64,000 nt of DNA from Hyphomicrobiales bacterium (GCA_017304475.1 JAFKKV010000017.1:1-64000); one strand, 5' to 3'. Counted from the stretch's first letter, positions 44,291-54,043 are shown. Numbers and translations: made by a program. Notes: generated by a model not told the origin, from the sequence alone.

Positions 44291-46750
44291 TCAATTGAAC
44301 TGGGACTGCAGCTCCGCGTCCGAATTGGCGAGGACGCCGTTGTCGCGCCAACGCTGCATGACGGCATCGATCTCGGTCGCCGCGCGGGCGGCGATGGTCT
44401 GCGCCGGATCCGAATGCCGGCCGTCCCGGCGATTGGCCTCCAGAATGCGGTCGACCGCATCGATCACAGCCTTGGTCATCCGCGCCGTGATCAGCCGCTC
44501 GGCAGTGATGGAGCCGCCGTCATGCGGCACGGCGCTCTCCTCCACGAAGCGGATATAGGAGAGAAAAATGAAATAGTTGCGGATCGAGGCGACGCTCCAG
44601 GCTTCGTGATTGTCCCGCCTTGTCCAGTCGTGATCGTTGGCCAGCAGGACCCGTGGAAACAGGGTCTTGTGGAAGACGTGTTCGAGATAATTCGGCGACA
44701 GGATGAAATTGCGCACCAGCACCCGGCCGCGCGCCGTGCCTCGGAAGATATTGCCCGAGAAGGGATCGATGGAGATGGCGCCGGTATAGCGCAGAATGAC
44801 CAGGGCATCGTCGATCAGGTTGCGATGCGTCGTGTCGTAGCCCATGGCCGCGACGGCCTCGCGGATCCCGGCCTCGGACAGCACGACATCCACCGGCTCC
44901 AGCAGCTGCAGGATGCGGATATTGATCAGGAGATGATGGAATTCGTTGCCGCGTGTGCGGTTCACGCAGTGGTAGTTGAAGATATTGTCGACCAGTCCCG
45001 TGAAGGCGTGGTTCCGCCTGATATCGCCGCCGCGCCAGCCGGCATCCTGGCTCGGCACGGACGGCGCATCCCTGTGCACCATGGCGTTGTGAAAATACGG
45101 CGTGCCGAGAAACAGGATCAGCTCGACGGCCCGATAGGCCCTTCGACGCGCGATGTTGATGCTTTCGCTCGCCGAGGCGAAGGCGATCATGTCGTCGATC
45201 GACGGCCGCCGCGGCAGGAGATCGGCCATTTCGCCCTCCTCGCGCAGCAAAGCCAGCATGCGCCGCACCAGATCCAGGCAATCCCTGAGATTGCCGTCGA
45301 AAATCGCCAATATCGGTAAAAGCCGACGGCGGACTCCGGGCTCCTCGGGATCGTAGACCTCACCGACGAGCTCGCGGAAGCGGCCGAGCAGGATCGTCAA
45401 AATGTTGAAGATCGCATTGGCCTTCTCGACCGCGTCCTGGCCCTCGGCGGCCTCGTCGGGCGCCACCTTCAGCGCGCGCAGGAAGGCCTTGAACAGAATG
45501 ACATCCGGCGACAAAGGCGCAAGGTAGATCGGGCGGGCGTCGCGCCTGATCGTCTCCCGGTCCTTGACCGCGACGAGATAGTCGAACGTGTTCTGCCGCA
45601 GCAGAATGAAGGCGTGATGCTGGAACGGCACTTCCAGAGCGATGCGGGGCAATCGCACGTCGTCGAACGCCTGTTCATGGCCGGAATTGGGGTTCCAGAG
45701 GCCGTAGGTATGCAGGATGAATTTGAGCGTATTGAGCTTGCTCGGGGCGACCTGCGCATCCTCGGGCCCGAGCAGGTCGAAGCCATCATAGATGACGCAC
45801 ATCTTGATCGCCTGTCCGGTCCGCCGCTCGACCCGCCGAACGAAGGCCGTCAGCAGGCGATTGGTGATCTCCGGCTCCAGCTTGAATATTTTGTGGAACT
45901 GGAATTGCTGCGTCGCGATGAGATCGGTCACCAGCTCGAAGACATCCTGGATCTGCGCCTCGAAACCGGAGCCGGCGAGTGCCCGCTCCACCGTGTCATA
46001 GACACTCTTCGGAGCCGCGAGGCCGTCTCTCGCCGGCATGATGCGCCCGGCGCCGTTGATCACGCAGAAATAGTTGAACAGGATGTCGCGCAGGCATATC
46101 GACCGATAATAGTGGTCGAACGAGACGATCATCCGCCTTGCATAGGCCAAGCCGTCAAACGGCGCGTCGAGATCGAGCGCCGAATACATCGTGTCGACAT
46201 AACGGAAGAATTTGCTCGATTCGAAACGGGAAAAGACGACGCCTCGCTCGAGCGCGTAATGTCTTTCGCGATTGACGACATATTTGAAGAATGTCGACTT
46301 TCCCGTGCCGGGATTGCCCAGGAGGAACCGGCAGGTTCCGTCATCCGCGTGGTGGATCTCGTCGATGACGTCGTGGCGAAACCAATCGGACGCGAATTCC
46401 GGCGATTCATTGGGCAGCGCATGCTTGCCAGGCTGCCGCGCGGCCACCGACAGAAGCCCGCCATCGCGCTCCAGGACCTCGCCCGCCCAGCACAGGACTT
46501 CCGGGCCGTCGTTGCGAAAGAAGTCCTGGAAATGAAACCGGCGTGTCGCTTGGGCGACGAACCGGGTGAACGGGCTGGCGGTCGCATGCCGGTCGCTGCG
46601 TTCCTGCAAATGGATGGCCGGAAAGGCAAAGGCCAATGGCGTGGCCTGCCTGTCGAATGTCAGCCGGGGCAGATTGCGAAAATGATCGAGAACGCGTCGT
46701 TCGGCATCGGGCCTTTCGGGAAAATCCGGATCGGGTTGCCGGTGGTTCAC
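44291..46750 (-). CDS. Large P-loop NTPase (STAND/AAA-like), partner of nitrilase-fold protein
   Basis: This 819-residue protein has Walker A LLGNPGTGKSTFFKYV (Lys151), Walker B KMCVIYDGFDLL (Asp322) and a sensor-like HHAFILLRQNT (Arg385). An N-terminal domain of about 140 residues precedes the P-loop. A long helical C-terminal region of about 420 residues follows, with a possible winged helix near 640-680 (NLIDDALVILRYTGAISID). There are no membrane spans. It does not resemble a metabolic enzyme or a known transporter ATPase. The gene starts 9 bp after the nitrilase-fold gene stops, so both are expressed together. The layout recalls NTPase-plus-effector defence modules; this is inference. 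Confidence 0.75.
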   Translation of the reverse strand: MNHRQPDPDFPERPDAERRVLDHFRNLPRLTFDRQATPLAFAFPAIHLQERSDRHATASPFTRFVAQATRRFHFQDFFRNDGPEVLCWAGEVLERDGGLLSVAARQPGKHALPNESPEFASDWFRHDVIDEIHHADDGTCRFLLGNPGTGKSTFFKYVVNRERHYALERGVVFSRFESSKFFRYVDTMYSALDLDAPFDGLAYARRMIVSFDHYYRSICLRDILFNYFCVINGAGRIMPARDGLAAPKSVYDTVERALAGSGFEAQIQDVFELVTDLIATQQFQFHKIFKLEPEITNRLLTAFVRRVERRTGQAIKMCVIYDGFDLLGPEDAQVAPSKLNTLKFILHTYGLWNPNSGHEQAFDDVRLPRIALEVPFQHHAFILLRQNTFDYLVAVKDRETIRRDARPIYLAPLSPDVILFKAFLRALKVAPDEAAEGQDAVEKANAIFNILTILLGRFRELVGEVYDPEEPGVRRRLLPILAIFDGNLRDCLDLVRRMLALLREEGEMADLLPRRPSIDDMIAFASASESINIARRRAYRAVELILFLGTPYFHNAMVHRDAPSVPSQDAGWRGGDIRRNHAFTGLVDNIFNYHCVNRTRGNEFHHLLINIRILQLLEPVDVVLSEAGIREAVAAMGYDTTHRNLIDDALVILRYTGAISIDPFSGNIFRGTARGRVLVRNFILSPNYLEHVFHKTLFPRVLLANDHDWTRRDNHEAWSVASIRNYFIFLSYIRFVEESAVPHDGGSITAERLITARMTKAVIDAVDRILEANRRDGRHSDPAQTIAARAATEIDAVMQRWRDNGVLANSDAELQSQFN

Positions 46751-46759
46751 GGGGCGGCC

Positions 46760-48625
46760 TCAGCGCAGGAAAGGTGACCAGGGAGCCGATGGGTCGGTCG
46801 CGACCTTGATGTTCTGATGGCCCCGATAGCGCCAGGCCTGCGTGTCGTCATTCGACCGGCCATCAAGGGTGAATTCTTCGGCGGTCGTGCCGGAGAGGCT
46901 GATGACGACCGCCTGCGCATCCCGGGGACAGCTGATCTGCACCGTCTGCCCGCTGTCGTCCTTCCAGATCGCGACGTCGCGTGACGGCGGATAGCGCCCC
47001 GATGCATTGGCCCGTTCGATCAGGCCGAGCGAGGTCAGCGTCAGCACCGACGAACCCGGATCGTCGGCCAGAGTCGTCGCATAGCGGGCCGGCCAGCGGT
47101 GTTGCAGTTGCGGCCCATCCATGAGCAGGACGAAGACGAGATTGGGACCGACCGCGCGCAGCGGCTCGTGGCACGGCTCGCTGCGGGCGAGGTCCTCGCA
47201 GATCATGGTGGCGAAGATCGCGCCCGCCCGGAACACCGTCAGGCCGATCTCGCGCGTATCGACCGCATTGGCTTCCCACCAGGTGACATTCGGGTCGAGC
47301 GACGCCGCCAGGCCGTAGCTGGTGATCTGCGCGCTGTTGAGCTGCCAGCGGTGATGCTTGGCGCGCGAATAGGTCGCGGCGCGGAGCTCGCGCTGGTCGC
47401 CGAGGGAAAAGGTGGTGACGGCGACGAAATTGCCGCGCAAGTCCTGGTCGGCGACCGGATTTTCGGACACGCCGCAGACCAGGAAGTCGATCGGCGGCCG
47501 GGGGGCCCGCCCGGCCTCGTCGGACGGGCTGTCCTGGCTCTCCTTGAGGGCCCGCATGATGGCGCGATGAGTGCGGGCATCCAAGGCGAGTTCCGGAAAG
47601 ACGACGCCGTGAACCCGCCCGACATCCTTCTCTGTCTCGGCGATCAAAGCGAGCACGAAAGCGGCGAAGGCCTCGGCCGCGGAATTGTCGTCCGCCGTTG
47701 CGCCGAGGCCGGCCGGGCGCAGCCAGGTCTGCTCGACGTCGAACCAGCCCCAGCCGTTCTTTTTCGGATCGGCATGTCTGGCCACGCCGGCACTGCGGAA
47801 CGAGCGCCCGGAAATGCGATAGGGAAAGGGCACGAGCAGCAGGTTGAGCGGCTCCCGGTCGCCGGGAAACGGCACCCGCTCACGGTACCAGGTGAAGTTG
47901 ACGATGCCCTGGGGCGGCACCAGCGCCAGGTTGTGGCTCAAGGTGCGGGTGGTGCATCCGACCGCGGGCGTCCGCGACTTGGGCAGGACGCGCGCAAGCT
48001 TCGGGTTGAGCATCGGCGCGAAGGATGTCGGCGCGCTGGCGCTGAGGTGCCAGGCCGTCTCGTCGCGGTAGAACATCGAATAGTCGTCACGGACCAGCGC
48101 CTCGAAGGGGTCGATCTGGCCGTCCGCCCGGCCATAGCCGAAATCCCGCGCGGCCTCGTCGGCGATGACGAGCAGCTTGTAGGCGGGCAGACACCAATCC
48201 GGCAGTGGCTGGTCCGGCTCGATATGGAGCGGCGCGTCCACGTGCTGGTAGAGCTCCTTCCAGAACTCGTCGATCTTCGCGCGCACGCCGATGACTTTCG
48301 ACCGGACATCGTGCGTCGTCTTGGTTTGCGCGTCGAGGATGGCGGCCAGCCATTCGCGCCCCAGTTCCTCGCAGAAGGCGCGATCCTCCACGCGCACCGC
48401 GAGCACCCGATTGCCGGCCGCCGCGGCGCCGTCGATCGGCGGCAGGATATGATGATAGGCGCCGCTGCGCTCGAGAAGGTAGGCGGCGGCGCCGAAAACG
48501 GTAGCGGGACCGGCCGGCAGATCGACGCGGTCGATGCCAAGGCCATTCGTTCCGTGCGGAAACAGGCTCCGGAGAACCTGGCCGACCGTCGCGTCGAAGG
48601 ACAGATTCTCGTTCTTGGCAACCAT
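46760..48625 (-). CDS. Nitrilase-superfamily domain protein of a two-gene system
   Basis: This 621-residue protein starts at the ATG at 48625. The first 320 residues are unrecognised. The rest fits the carbon-nitrogen hydrolase fold: Glu345 in VVFPELALD, Lys423 in RAKHHRWQL and Cys476 in TMICEDLAR give a plausible Glu-Lys-Cys triad with normal spacing. LVFVLLMDGPQLQHRW and SVLTLTSLGL complete the pattern. Nitrilases of metabolism are about 270-350 residues, so the long N-terminal part is unusual. A nitrilase domain is known as the partner of reverse transcriptase in type 1 defence-associated RTs. Here it is paired with a P-loop NTPase instead. Confidence 0.75.
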   Translation of the reverse strand: MVAKNENLSFDATVGQVLRSLFPHGTNGLGIDRVDLPAGPATVFGAAAYLLERSGAYHHILPPIDGAAAAGNRVLAVRVEDRAFCEELGREWLAAILDAQTKTTHDVRSKVIGVRAKIDEFWKELYQHVDAPLHIEPDQPLPDWCLPAYKLLVIADEAARDFGYGRADGQIDPFEALVRDDYSMFYRDETAWHLSASAPTSFAPMLNPKLARVLPKSRTPAVGCTTRTLSHNLALVPPQGIVNFTWYRERVPFPGDREPLNLLLVPFPYRISGRSFRSAGVARHADPKKNGWGWFDVEQTWLRPAGLGATADDNSAAEAFAAFVLALIAETEKDVGRVHGVVFPELALDARTHRAIMRALKESQDSPSDEAGRAPRPPIDFLVCGVSENPVADQDLRGNFVAVTTFSLGDQRELRAATYSRAKHHRWQLNSAQITSYGLAASLDPNVTWWEANAVDTREIGLTVFRAGAIFATMICEDLARSEPCHEPLRAVGPNLVFVLLMDGPQLQHRWPARYATTLADDPGSSVLTLTSLGLIERANASGRYPPSRDVAIWKDDSGQTVQISCPRDAQAVVISLSGTTAEEFTLDGRSNDDTQAWRYRGHQNIKVATDPSAPWSPFLR

Positions 48626-48765
48626 GACCGCCCGCCCCTCGTCAACTTTGTGACAGGGTCGATCGCCGGGCAAGAGGCGTGCAGAATTTCTTTTCTACAA
48701 CCAGGCGACAGCGCGGCACGACCGTCATGCCGCCCCAGATGCGGGGCCGCCGGCCGTGCAGCCGG

Positions 48766-48996
48766 TCAGTCGCGGACCGCGCGGAACGGGCGGATTTCGC
48801 GCGTCAGTTCCCGCGCCAGCACATTCGTCTCTTCGTCGGTCAGGCCCAGCCGGCGGAACACGTCGTAATTCGGCTGCGGCGCGCGGTTCCGTTCGGCGAA
48901 AGTGACTTCGGCGGCCGGATGCGGCATCTCGACCGCAACCTCTTCGGTCGCCGGCTCGGCGTCCGTGGGCGAAGGAGCGTGGATTGGGTCCGACAT
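48766..48996 (-). CDS. Small hypothetical protein
   Basis: This 76-residue acidic protein starts at the ATG at 48996 after GAGGC. It has a disordered Pro/Ala/Glu-rich N-terminus and a C-terminal helix pair (YDVFRRLGLTDEETNVLARELTREI). No family is recognised. It lies 140 bp upstream of the nitrilase-fold gene on the same strand and might be its first operon member. The following gap 48997-49275 shows nothing identifiable. Confidence 0.55.
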   Translation of the reverse strand: MSDPIHAPSPTDAEPATEEVAVEMPHPAAEVTFAERNRAPQPNYDVFRRLGLTDEETNVLARELTREIRPFRAVRD

Positions 48997-49275
48997 TTCA
49001 AGCCTCGATCGAGAGGCGCCAGCGCCCGGGCACTGGTGCATCGCCTGGAAAAATGCGCCCGGGACGTTAACCGACGATTGCCGACGCGTCGACTCGTCCC
49101 CGGCGCCTGCCAATACTTATCCCCGGATCCGGCGCGAATTATGATCATTCCGGTGCAAATGCCGGCAAGAATGTCGCAAATGGGCAGCCGGCGAGCTCGC
49201 CCTGGGATGACGTCGGCCGGCGCGACAGGCTTCCAAAGCCCCCGTCTCCGCACCGATTCGTGAGGGCCGGGCCGG

Positions 49276-50385
49276 TCATTTGCCCGGCTTGTTGCTGAAG
49301 CTCGCATTGCCGAGCCCGGTGCCGATCGTCACCACGCCCCATTTTCCGACATCCTGCATGAAGGGGATTTCGGCGAGCCCCTGCACCACCGCGTCATTGT
49401 GGATCACCACGAAGGTCTCGTGGTCGCCGATGTCGGGGATCGCCTTGGCGAGCGCATTGGCCAGGTTGAAGCTCTCGCTCTCCCAATTGCCGCCGGGCAG
49501 GTTCTGGCCGCCCCGGTCGATCCGGCCATCCGCCTCGATCAGGCCGGGGCAACCGATGCCGACGAAGGGCGCGAGCTTCAGCTCGGCCTTCTCGGCCTTG
49601 GCGATCAGGTCTTTCAGCATCCGGATCAGCCGGCCAACCGCATCGGTCCGCGACGGACTGTCATCGGCATGGCGCCAGAGCTCCGACTTCCAGATCTCGG
49701 CCTCGGACAGGTCGCTGGCCTTTTTCAGGTTGAGCCTGACCACACCGGCCCGGATATTGCTGCCGCCGATATCGACCGCCAGAATGGCGTCGTGACCGGC
49801 GAACATCCAGGCCGGCACTAGGTGAATGGCACCGATCAGGCCGGCTTCGTCGGGATGATGATGGATCGGCCGGACATCGACCTTGCTGCCGCCGGCATTC
49901 AGGATGACTCCGGCCCTGGCGATCGCCAGTTCGCCGACCCTGCTCTCCTTGAAGCCGCCGCCGGCGGCGATCCGCTCGACGCCGCCCCACCCCTTGGTGC
50001 GCATGAAGCGCCTGATGACCTCGGCGAGCTCGGCGGCGAATTCCTCGATCGCGCCATGGACGAGCGCGGCGGCGGCGGCGTCTTCCCCGGTCACGTGCTG
50101 GTCGAGCTGCTTCTTGCTGATATCTTCGGTCGCGACATCACCCATCGGATCGGCATCGACCTTCTGCAGGCGTGAACGCAGATCGTCGAGCTTGTCGGCG
50201 AAAGCGCGCTTGCTCGCCCGGTCGCCGATGAAGCCGTCCTTGTCGCGCAGCTCCAGATTGTAGCTGTCGATCGTCACCGAGGACAATTCGAGAGCGCCAT
50301 GACCAATGGTCAGTTCGGCGGAGCGGCTTTTGGTTTCGCCGGTTTCCGTGTCGCGAGCGCGGGTCTTCGCTTCGCTCTTGGCCAT
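49276..50385 (-). CDS. ROK/hexokinase-like sugar kinase
   Basis: This 369-residue protein starts at the ATG at 50385. The C-terminal half has the ROK ATP-binding pattern LAVDIGGSNIRAGVV, substrate region GIGCPGLIEADGRIDRGGQNLPG and adenosine loop VVTIGTGLGNASF. The N-terminal 150 residues (with GGVERIAAGGGFKESRVGELAIARA) are not typical of glucokinases and may be an additional domain. The family's CXCGXXGC zinc motif is absent. Sugar specificity is unknown. Confidence 0.8.
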   Translation of the reverse strand: MAKSEAKTRARDTETGETKSRSAELTIGHGALELSSVTIDSYNLELRDKDGFIGDRASKRAFADKLDDLRSRLQKVDADPMGDVATEDISKKQLDQHVTGEDAAAAALVHGAIEEFAAELAEVIRRFMRTKGWGGVERIAAGGGFKESRVGELAIARAGVILNAGGSKVDVRPIHHHPDEAGLIGAIHLVPAWMFAGHDAILAVDIGGSNIRAGVVRLNLKKASDLSEAEIWKSELWRHADDSPSRTDAVGRLIRMLKDLIAKAEKAELKLAPFVGIGCPGLIEADGRIDRGGQNLPGGNWESESFNLANALAKAIPDIGDHETFVVIHNDAVVQGLAEIPFMQDVGKWGVVTIGTGLGNASFSNKPGK

Positions 50386-50479
50386 GTCGGTCACGTGCCT
50401 CTTGCCGTTGGGCGGAATGGGGAAGGTGCTGCCGGTCAACGCGCCATGACGCATCGCGTTCCGCCGTGCCGGCCGGCCG

Positions 50480-51730
50480 TCAGCGCGGCCTGTCGCGATC
50501 CAGCGCGAAGTCCTCGTGCCAGGGCGCCGCGTCGCCGGCGATCATCGCGCCGATCATGCGGGAGGCCAGGAAGCTGAAGGTGATGCCGTTCCCGCCATAG
50601 CCATAGGCGGCGAGAATGCGCCGCCGGCCGGGCACCGGGCCGATCAGGGGCAGGCCGTCCGCGGTCTGGCCGAAGGCCCCGGACCAGGCGAAGGCGATGT
50701 CGCCATGTGCCCGCGGCCAGAATGCCGACAGCATGGCGCGCAGGGCCGCGTGCTTGCCCGCGGCCTCGCCGATACGCCGGTCCTGATCGCCATAGGGCTC
50801 GTCGCCGCCTCCGATGATGATCCGGTCGTCGGCCGTCGTCCGAAGATAGTGATAGACCTGCGACGCCTCCCAGATCAGCACGCGATCACGCCACAGCCGT
50901 GCCGGCGACTGAGGCCGGGTCGCGATGGCAAAGGTCGAGGTCACCGTGTGAAGCGCGCTGGAGACGACATCCGGCATGACGTAGCCGGTGGCGAGAACCG
51001 CATGCCGGGCTTCGATTTCATGACCGTCGGCAAGGCCGATATGGACCATGCGATCGGTCGCGTCGAAATCGCGCGCATCGCCGGCGATGCGCCGGACGCC
51101 ACGGCCGGCCGCGATGCCGGTCAATCCGCCCGCCAGCGCCATCGGGTCGGCCTCGGCCGATCCCGGTGACAGGATCGCCGCCGCGCGATCGATGTCGAAC
51201 GACCGGCGCAAGGCGCCGAAATCGAGATGCCGGCCCGGCAGGCCGGCGCGCCGGCGCAAGGCGAATTCGGCGGCGATATCGTCCGGCCCCGCCGCGCCGG
51301 CGGCCAGATAGAGTGTCGATCGCGGGCGAAATGCGCAGGCGAGCCCCAGCCCATTGATCAGGCCGCGAAGCCCGGCCACCGCGGCGAGGCTCAGCCGATA
51401 GGCGCGCACCGCGCGCTCGAAGCCATGGAGTTCAGTGAGTTCGACAAGCGAGCGATCGATCTCCCATTGCAGCATGGCGGTGCTGGCGGCGGTGCTGCCG
51501 TGGGACGCCTGCTCGCGATCGATGAGGACGACGTTCAGGCCGCGCGCCGAGAGATGTTCGGCCACCAGTGAACCGGTGATTCCGGCGCCGACGACGGCGA
51601 CGTCGCATGTCAGGCTTTCGCGCGGCGCCACGAAACGCGGCACGTCCGGGTGGATCCAAGGCGCCCTGCCCTCGCGCAGGTCGTCATGGGCCAGGGTCTC
51701 GCTCTCGCCAGGCTGCTGATCAGGAGCCAT
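50480..51730 (-). CDS. FAD-dependent oxidoreductase (DAO family)
   Basis: This 416-residue protein has the Rossmann start CDVAVVGAGITGSLVAEHLSARG, then VLIDREQASHGSTAASTAML, and the C-terminal FAD segment GLPLIGPVPGRRRILAAYGYGGNGITFS. It resembles GlpD/OrdL-type amine or hydroxy-acid oxidases. Its start overlaps the end of the topoisomerase gene by 11 bp, so it is translationally coupled to it. Confidence 0.9.
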   Translation of the reverse strand: MAPDQQPGESETLAHDDLREGRAPWIHPDVPRFVAPRESLTCDVAVVGAGITGSLVAEHLSARGLNVVLIDREQASHGSTAASTAMLQWEIDRSLVELTELHGFERAVRAYRLSLAAVAGLRGLINGLGLACAFRPRSTLYLAAGAAGPDDIAAEFALRRRAGLPGRHLDFGALRRSFDIDRAAAILSPGSAEADPMALAGGLTGIAAGRGVRRIAGDARDFDATDRMVHIGLADGHEIEARHAVLATGYVMPDVVSSALHTVTSTFAIATRPQSPARLWRDRVLIWEASQVYHYLRTTADDRIIIGGGDEPYGDQDRRIGEAAGKHAALRAMLSAFWPRAHGDIAFAWSGAFGQTADGLPLIGPVPGRRRILAAYGYGGNGITFSFLASRMIGAMIAGDAAPWHEDFALDRDRPR

Positions 51731-52829
51731 GGTGACCGATCGAAACCTCCGGCGGCTGCGCCGCGGTGGCCTCCCGGCGCGACCGGCGGTTCCTGGCGCG
51801 CCCGGCCAGGCGACGCAGCATCTGCTCGACCCGCCTGATGTTGCGGCGCGGCGCGGTGTCGCGATAGAGCCGCTTCAGCGTTCCCGCCGTGAAGGCGTCG
51901 ATCAGGATGGCATGAACATAACTCTTGCGCGCCACGGCCGGCGTGTTGCCGAGTTGCTCCGACACGGCGCGCATGACCGCGGCCAGCTGGCGCCGCCTGG
52001 CGCGCTCCTCGGGCGCCGGCTCGGCCTTGATCAGGATCTCGGCGGCGAGCGCGCTGCCGGCGAGCATTCTGAGATCCTTGGCGCTGATCGCCGTTCCCGC
52101 CGCGTCGCGCAGATAGGAATTGATCTCAGCCGAGCCGACCTTGCGAATGGCGCCGTCCTCGCTCCGGTATTGCAGGATCCGCCGGCCGGGCAGTGTCGCC
52201 AGGCTCGACAGCGCCTTGGCGATCGCCGCATCGGCGAGATCGCAGGTGATCGCCTTGCCGCCCTTGCCACGAAAGCTGAGCCGGACGCCGGTGCCGACGA
52301 TGCGCACGTCCCGCTTCAGCAAGGTCGCCGCGCCGCGGCCGCCATCGGCGCGGGCATAGGCATCGCCGCCGACCCGGATGAAGGCACGATCGATCAACGC
52401 CACCGCCAAGGCCAGCGCCTGGCGGCGCCCACCCGCCTCCATGGCGAGGTCGCGTTTGACCACCGCGCGCACCCGCGGCAGGGCCTCGGCGATACGGGCG
52501 AGCCGCTTCGCCTTGCGGGCCTCGCGCACCGCTTCCCAGTCCGGATGATAGCGATATTGCAGCCGGCCGGCCTCATCCCGCCCCACCGCCTGGAGATGGG
52601 CATCCGGATCGGCGGAAATGCGCACCTCGGCATAGGCCGGCGGCACGGCGAGCGCGCGAATGCGCGCCAGCACGCTGGCTTTCCTCACCGGCTTGTCCGC
52701 GGCATCCCGGTAGACGAAACCGCGCCCGGCACGGATCCGGCGGATCGACAGATCCGCTGGTCCGACGGCCGTCAGCGGCCCGGTCGGACCGAAGGCAAGC
52801 GCTCGGCCAGGACGTCGCGCCTGGGTCAT
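51720..52829 (-). CDS. DNA topoisomerase IB (poxvirus type)
   Basis: This 369-residue enzyme has the bacterial TopIB pattern: IRRIRAGRGFVYRDA, YRYHPDWEAVREARKAKRL, and the active-site region NTPAVARKSYVHAILIDAF with catalytic Tyr304. It relaxes both positive and negative supercoils by single-strand breaks. TopIB is frequent in Rhizobiales and often lies with DNA-repair or stress genes, as here. The gap 52830-53011 carries no recognisable element. Confidence 0.93.
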   Translation of the reverse strand: MTQARRPGRALAFGPTGPLTAVGPADLSIRRIRAGRGFVYRDAADKPVRKASVLARIRALAVPPAYAEVRISADPDAHLQAVGRDEAGRLQYRYHPDWEAVREARKAKRLARIAEALPRVRAVVKRDLAMEAGGRRQALALAVALIDRAFIRVGGDAYARADGGRGAATLLKRDVRIVGTGVRLSFRGKGGKAITCDLADAAIAKALSSLATLPGRRILQYRSEDGAIRKVGSAEINSYLRDAAGTAISAKDLRMLAGSALAAEILIKAEPAPEERARRRQLAAVMRAVSEQLGNTPAVARKSYVHAILIDAFTAGTLKRLYRDTAPRRNIRRVEQMLRRLAGRARNRRSRREATAAQPPEVSIGHHGS

Positions 52830-53011
52830 GACGACACCTCGATGCTGAAAATGACGCGGCGGATCATCGGCCCTGCCATGGGCCGGCCCACGACATGACG
52901 GCCGGCCGCACGGCGCCCGTCCGAAAACAGCGGCGCCGGCGCGCCCTTACGGTCACGCCGGCGCAGCCTTGATCTCACCGGACCTCGAAGGCCCTGGCAT
53001 CATCCACGGCG

Positions 53012-53206
53012 TCAGGCGCCGTCGACAACCTTCTTGACCGCGTCCTTGGCCTTGCCGACCGCCTGCTGGGCCTCGCCCTTGCGCTCCTGCATGGCGCCCT
53101 TGATCTGCATTTCCTTGTTGCCGATCGCCTTGCCGGCGGCCTGCTTCACATTGCCGGCGGCTTCATTGGCGAGACCTTTGATCTTGTCGGTGGTGCTGCT
53201 CATCAT
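53012..53206 (-). CDS. CsbD-family stress protein
   Basis: This 64-residue protein has the CsbD pattern (DKIKGLANEAAGNVKQAAGK, GNKEMQIKGAMQERKGEAQQ). CsbD proteins are small hydrophilic helices induced by the general stress response in many bacteria. An EcfG-like promoter with one mismatch lies upstream. Confidence 0.93.
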   Translation of the reverse strand: MMSSTTDKIKGLANEAAGNVKQAAGKAIGNKEMQIKGAMQERKGEAQQAVGKAKDAVKKVVDGA

Positions 53207-53251
53207 CAGTCATCCTTCTGATCGGGAACGGCCCTGCGCCGCTGCCGATAG

Positions 53252-53277
53252 AACCGCCGCATCCCCTCGGCGGTTCC
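53252..53277 (-). promoter_or_regulatory. EcfG-like promoter (one mismatch)
   Basis: The minus strand reads GGAAC (53277-53273), 17 bases, GGTT (53255-53252). It precedes the CsbD-like gene at 53206. The -10 has G in place of C. Confidence 0.5.
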
Positions 53278-53430
53278 GCATTTCGACGCCGCCGCGGGCA
53301 TCGATCTTTTTCGCGTGGCAGGGAACCAATCGGACCGGGAGCGGTTTGCGGCGCCCCGTGCCGGTCGCCCGAACAGGCAAACGGGCCGCCCATCGGCGAC
53401 CCGCAGCAAAGCCTTGCCGAAACCACCGGC

Positions 53431-54006
53431 TCACTGCGGCGAGGTCGGCGGCGAGGTCGGCGGCGAACGTCCGGTCCAGCCCTCGCTGCGCCAGGCCTCG
53501 TCACGCGCGGCGAGCTCATAGGACCCTTGATCGAGGATCAGCTTGATGCGGCCGCGATCGGCGTCGGGCACCCGGGCATTGACCAGCGTGCCGCCGCGCC
53601 GCACCCCCTCGGCATAGCCATGGGCGTGGCTCTCGTCGACGCCGGCTCCCACCAGGGCGCCGACAATGCCGCCGGCGACGCCGACGGTCGCTGCCCCGAC
53701 CAAGGTGGAAGCGAGCCAGCCTGCGGCGACCACGGGGCCGACGCCGGGAATGGCGATGATGCCGAGACCGGCCAGGAGGCCGCCGGCGGCACCGACCGCC
53801 GCGCCGAGGCCTGCCCCGGTGCCCGCGCCGTCGGCCGCCTCGGTCGTAGCGGGATAACGGTAATCGCCGTGACCCGAGCGATCCGCCGTGGTGTCGTTGG
53901 ACACCAGGCTGATATCCGCGGCCGGAATGCCCGCCGCTTTCACCCGCTCGACCGCCGCCGCTGCGTCGCCATAGCTGTCATAGATCGCCGAAACCACCGT
54001 CGTCAT
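53431..54006 (-). CDS. General stress protein (YflT-like N-terminus with glycine zipper)
   Basis: This 191-residue protein starts at the ATG at 54006 after GAGGAG. The N-terminus (VVSAIYDSYGDAAAAVERVKAAGIPAADISLVSND) matches the heat-induced YflT/general stress protein domain. A long Gly/Ala hydrophobic region follows (70-125), then a soluble tail with DEAWRSEGWTG. It lies 37 bp after the PepSY-like gene and likely shares its EcfG promoter. Confidence 0.85.
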   Translation of the reverse strand: MTTVVSAIYDSYGDAAAAVERVKAAGIPAADISLVSNDTTADRSGHGDYRYPATTEAADGAGTGAGLGAAVGAAGGLLAGLGIIAIPGVGPVVAAGWLASTLVGAATVGVAGGIVGALVGAGVDESHAHGYAEGVRRGGTLVNARVPDADRGRIKLILDQGSYELAARDEAWRSEGWTGRSPPTSPPTSPQ

Positions 54007-54043
54007 GATCGTCTCCTCAGAAATGAGCTTGTGTTCAATCGCG

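Noticed and set aside
53318-53345. Plus-strand GGAAC-like match near 53.3 kb as another EcfG promoter
   Set aside because: The spacer is 15 bases, the -10 is imperfect and no plus-strand gene follows.
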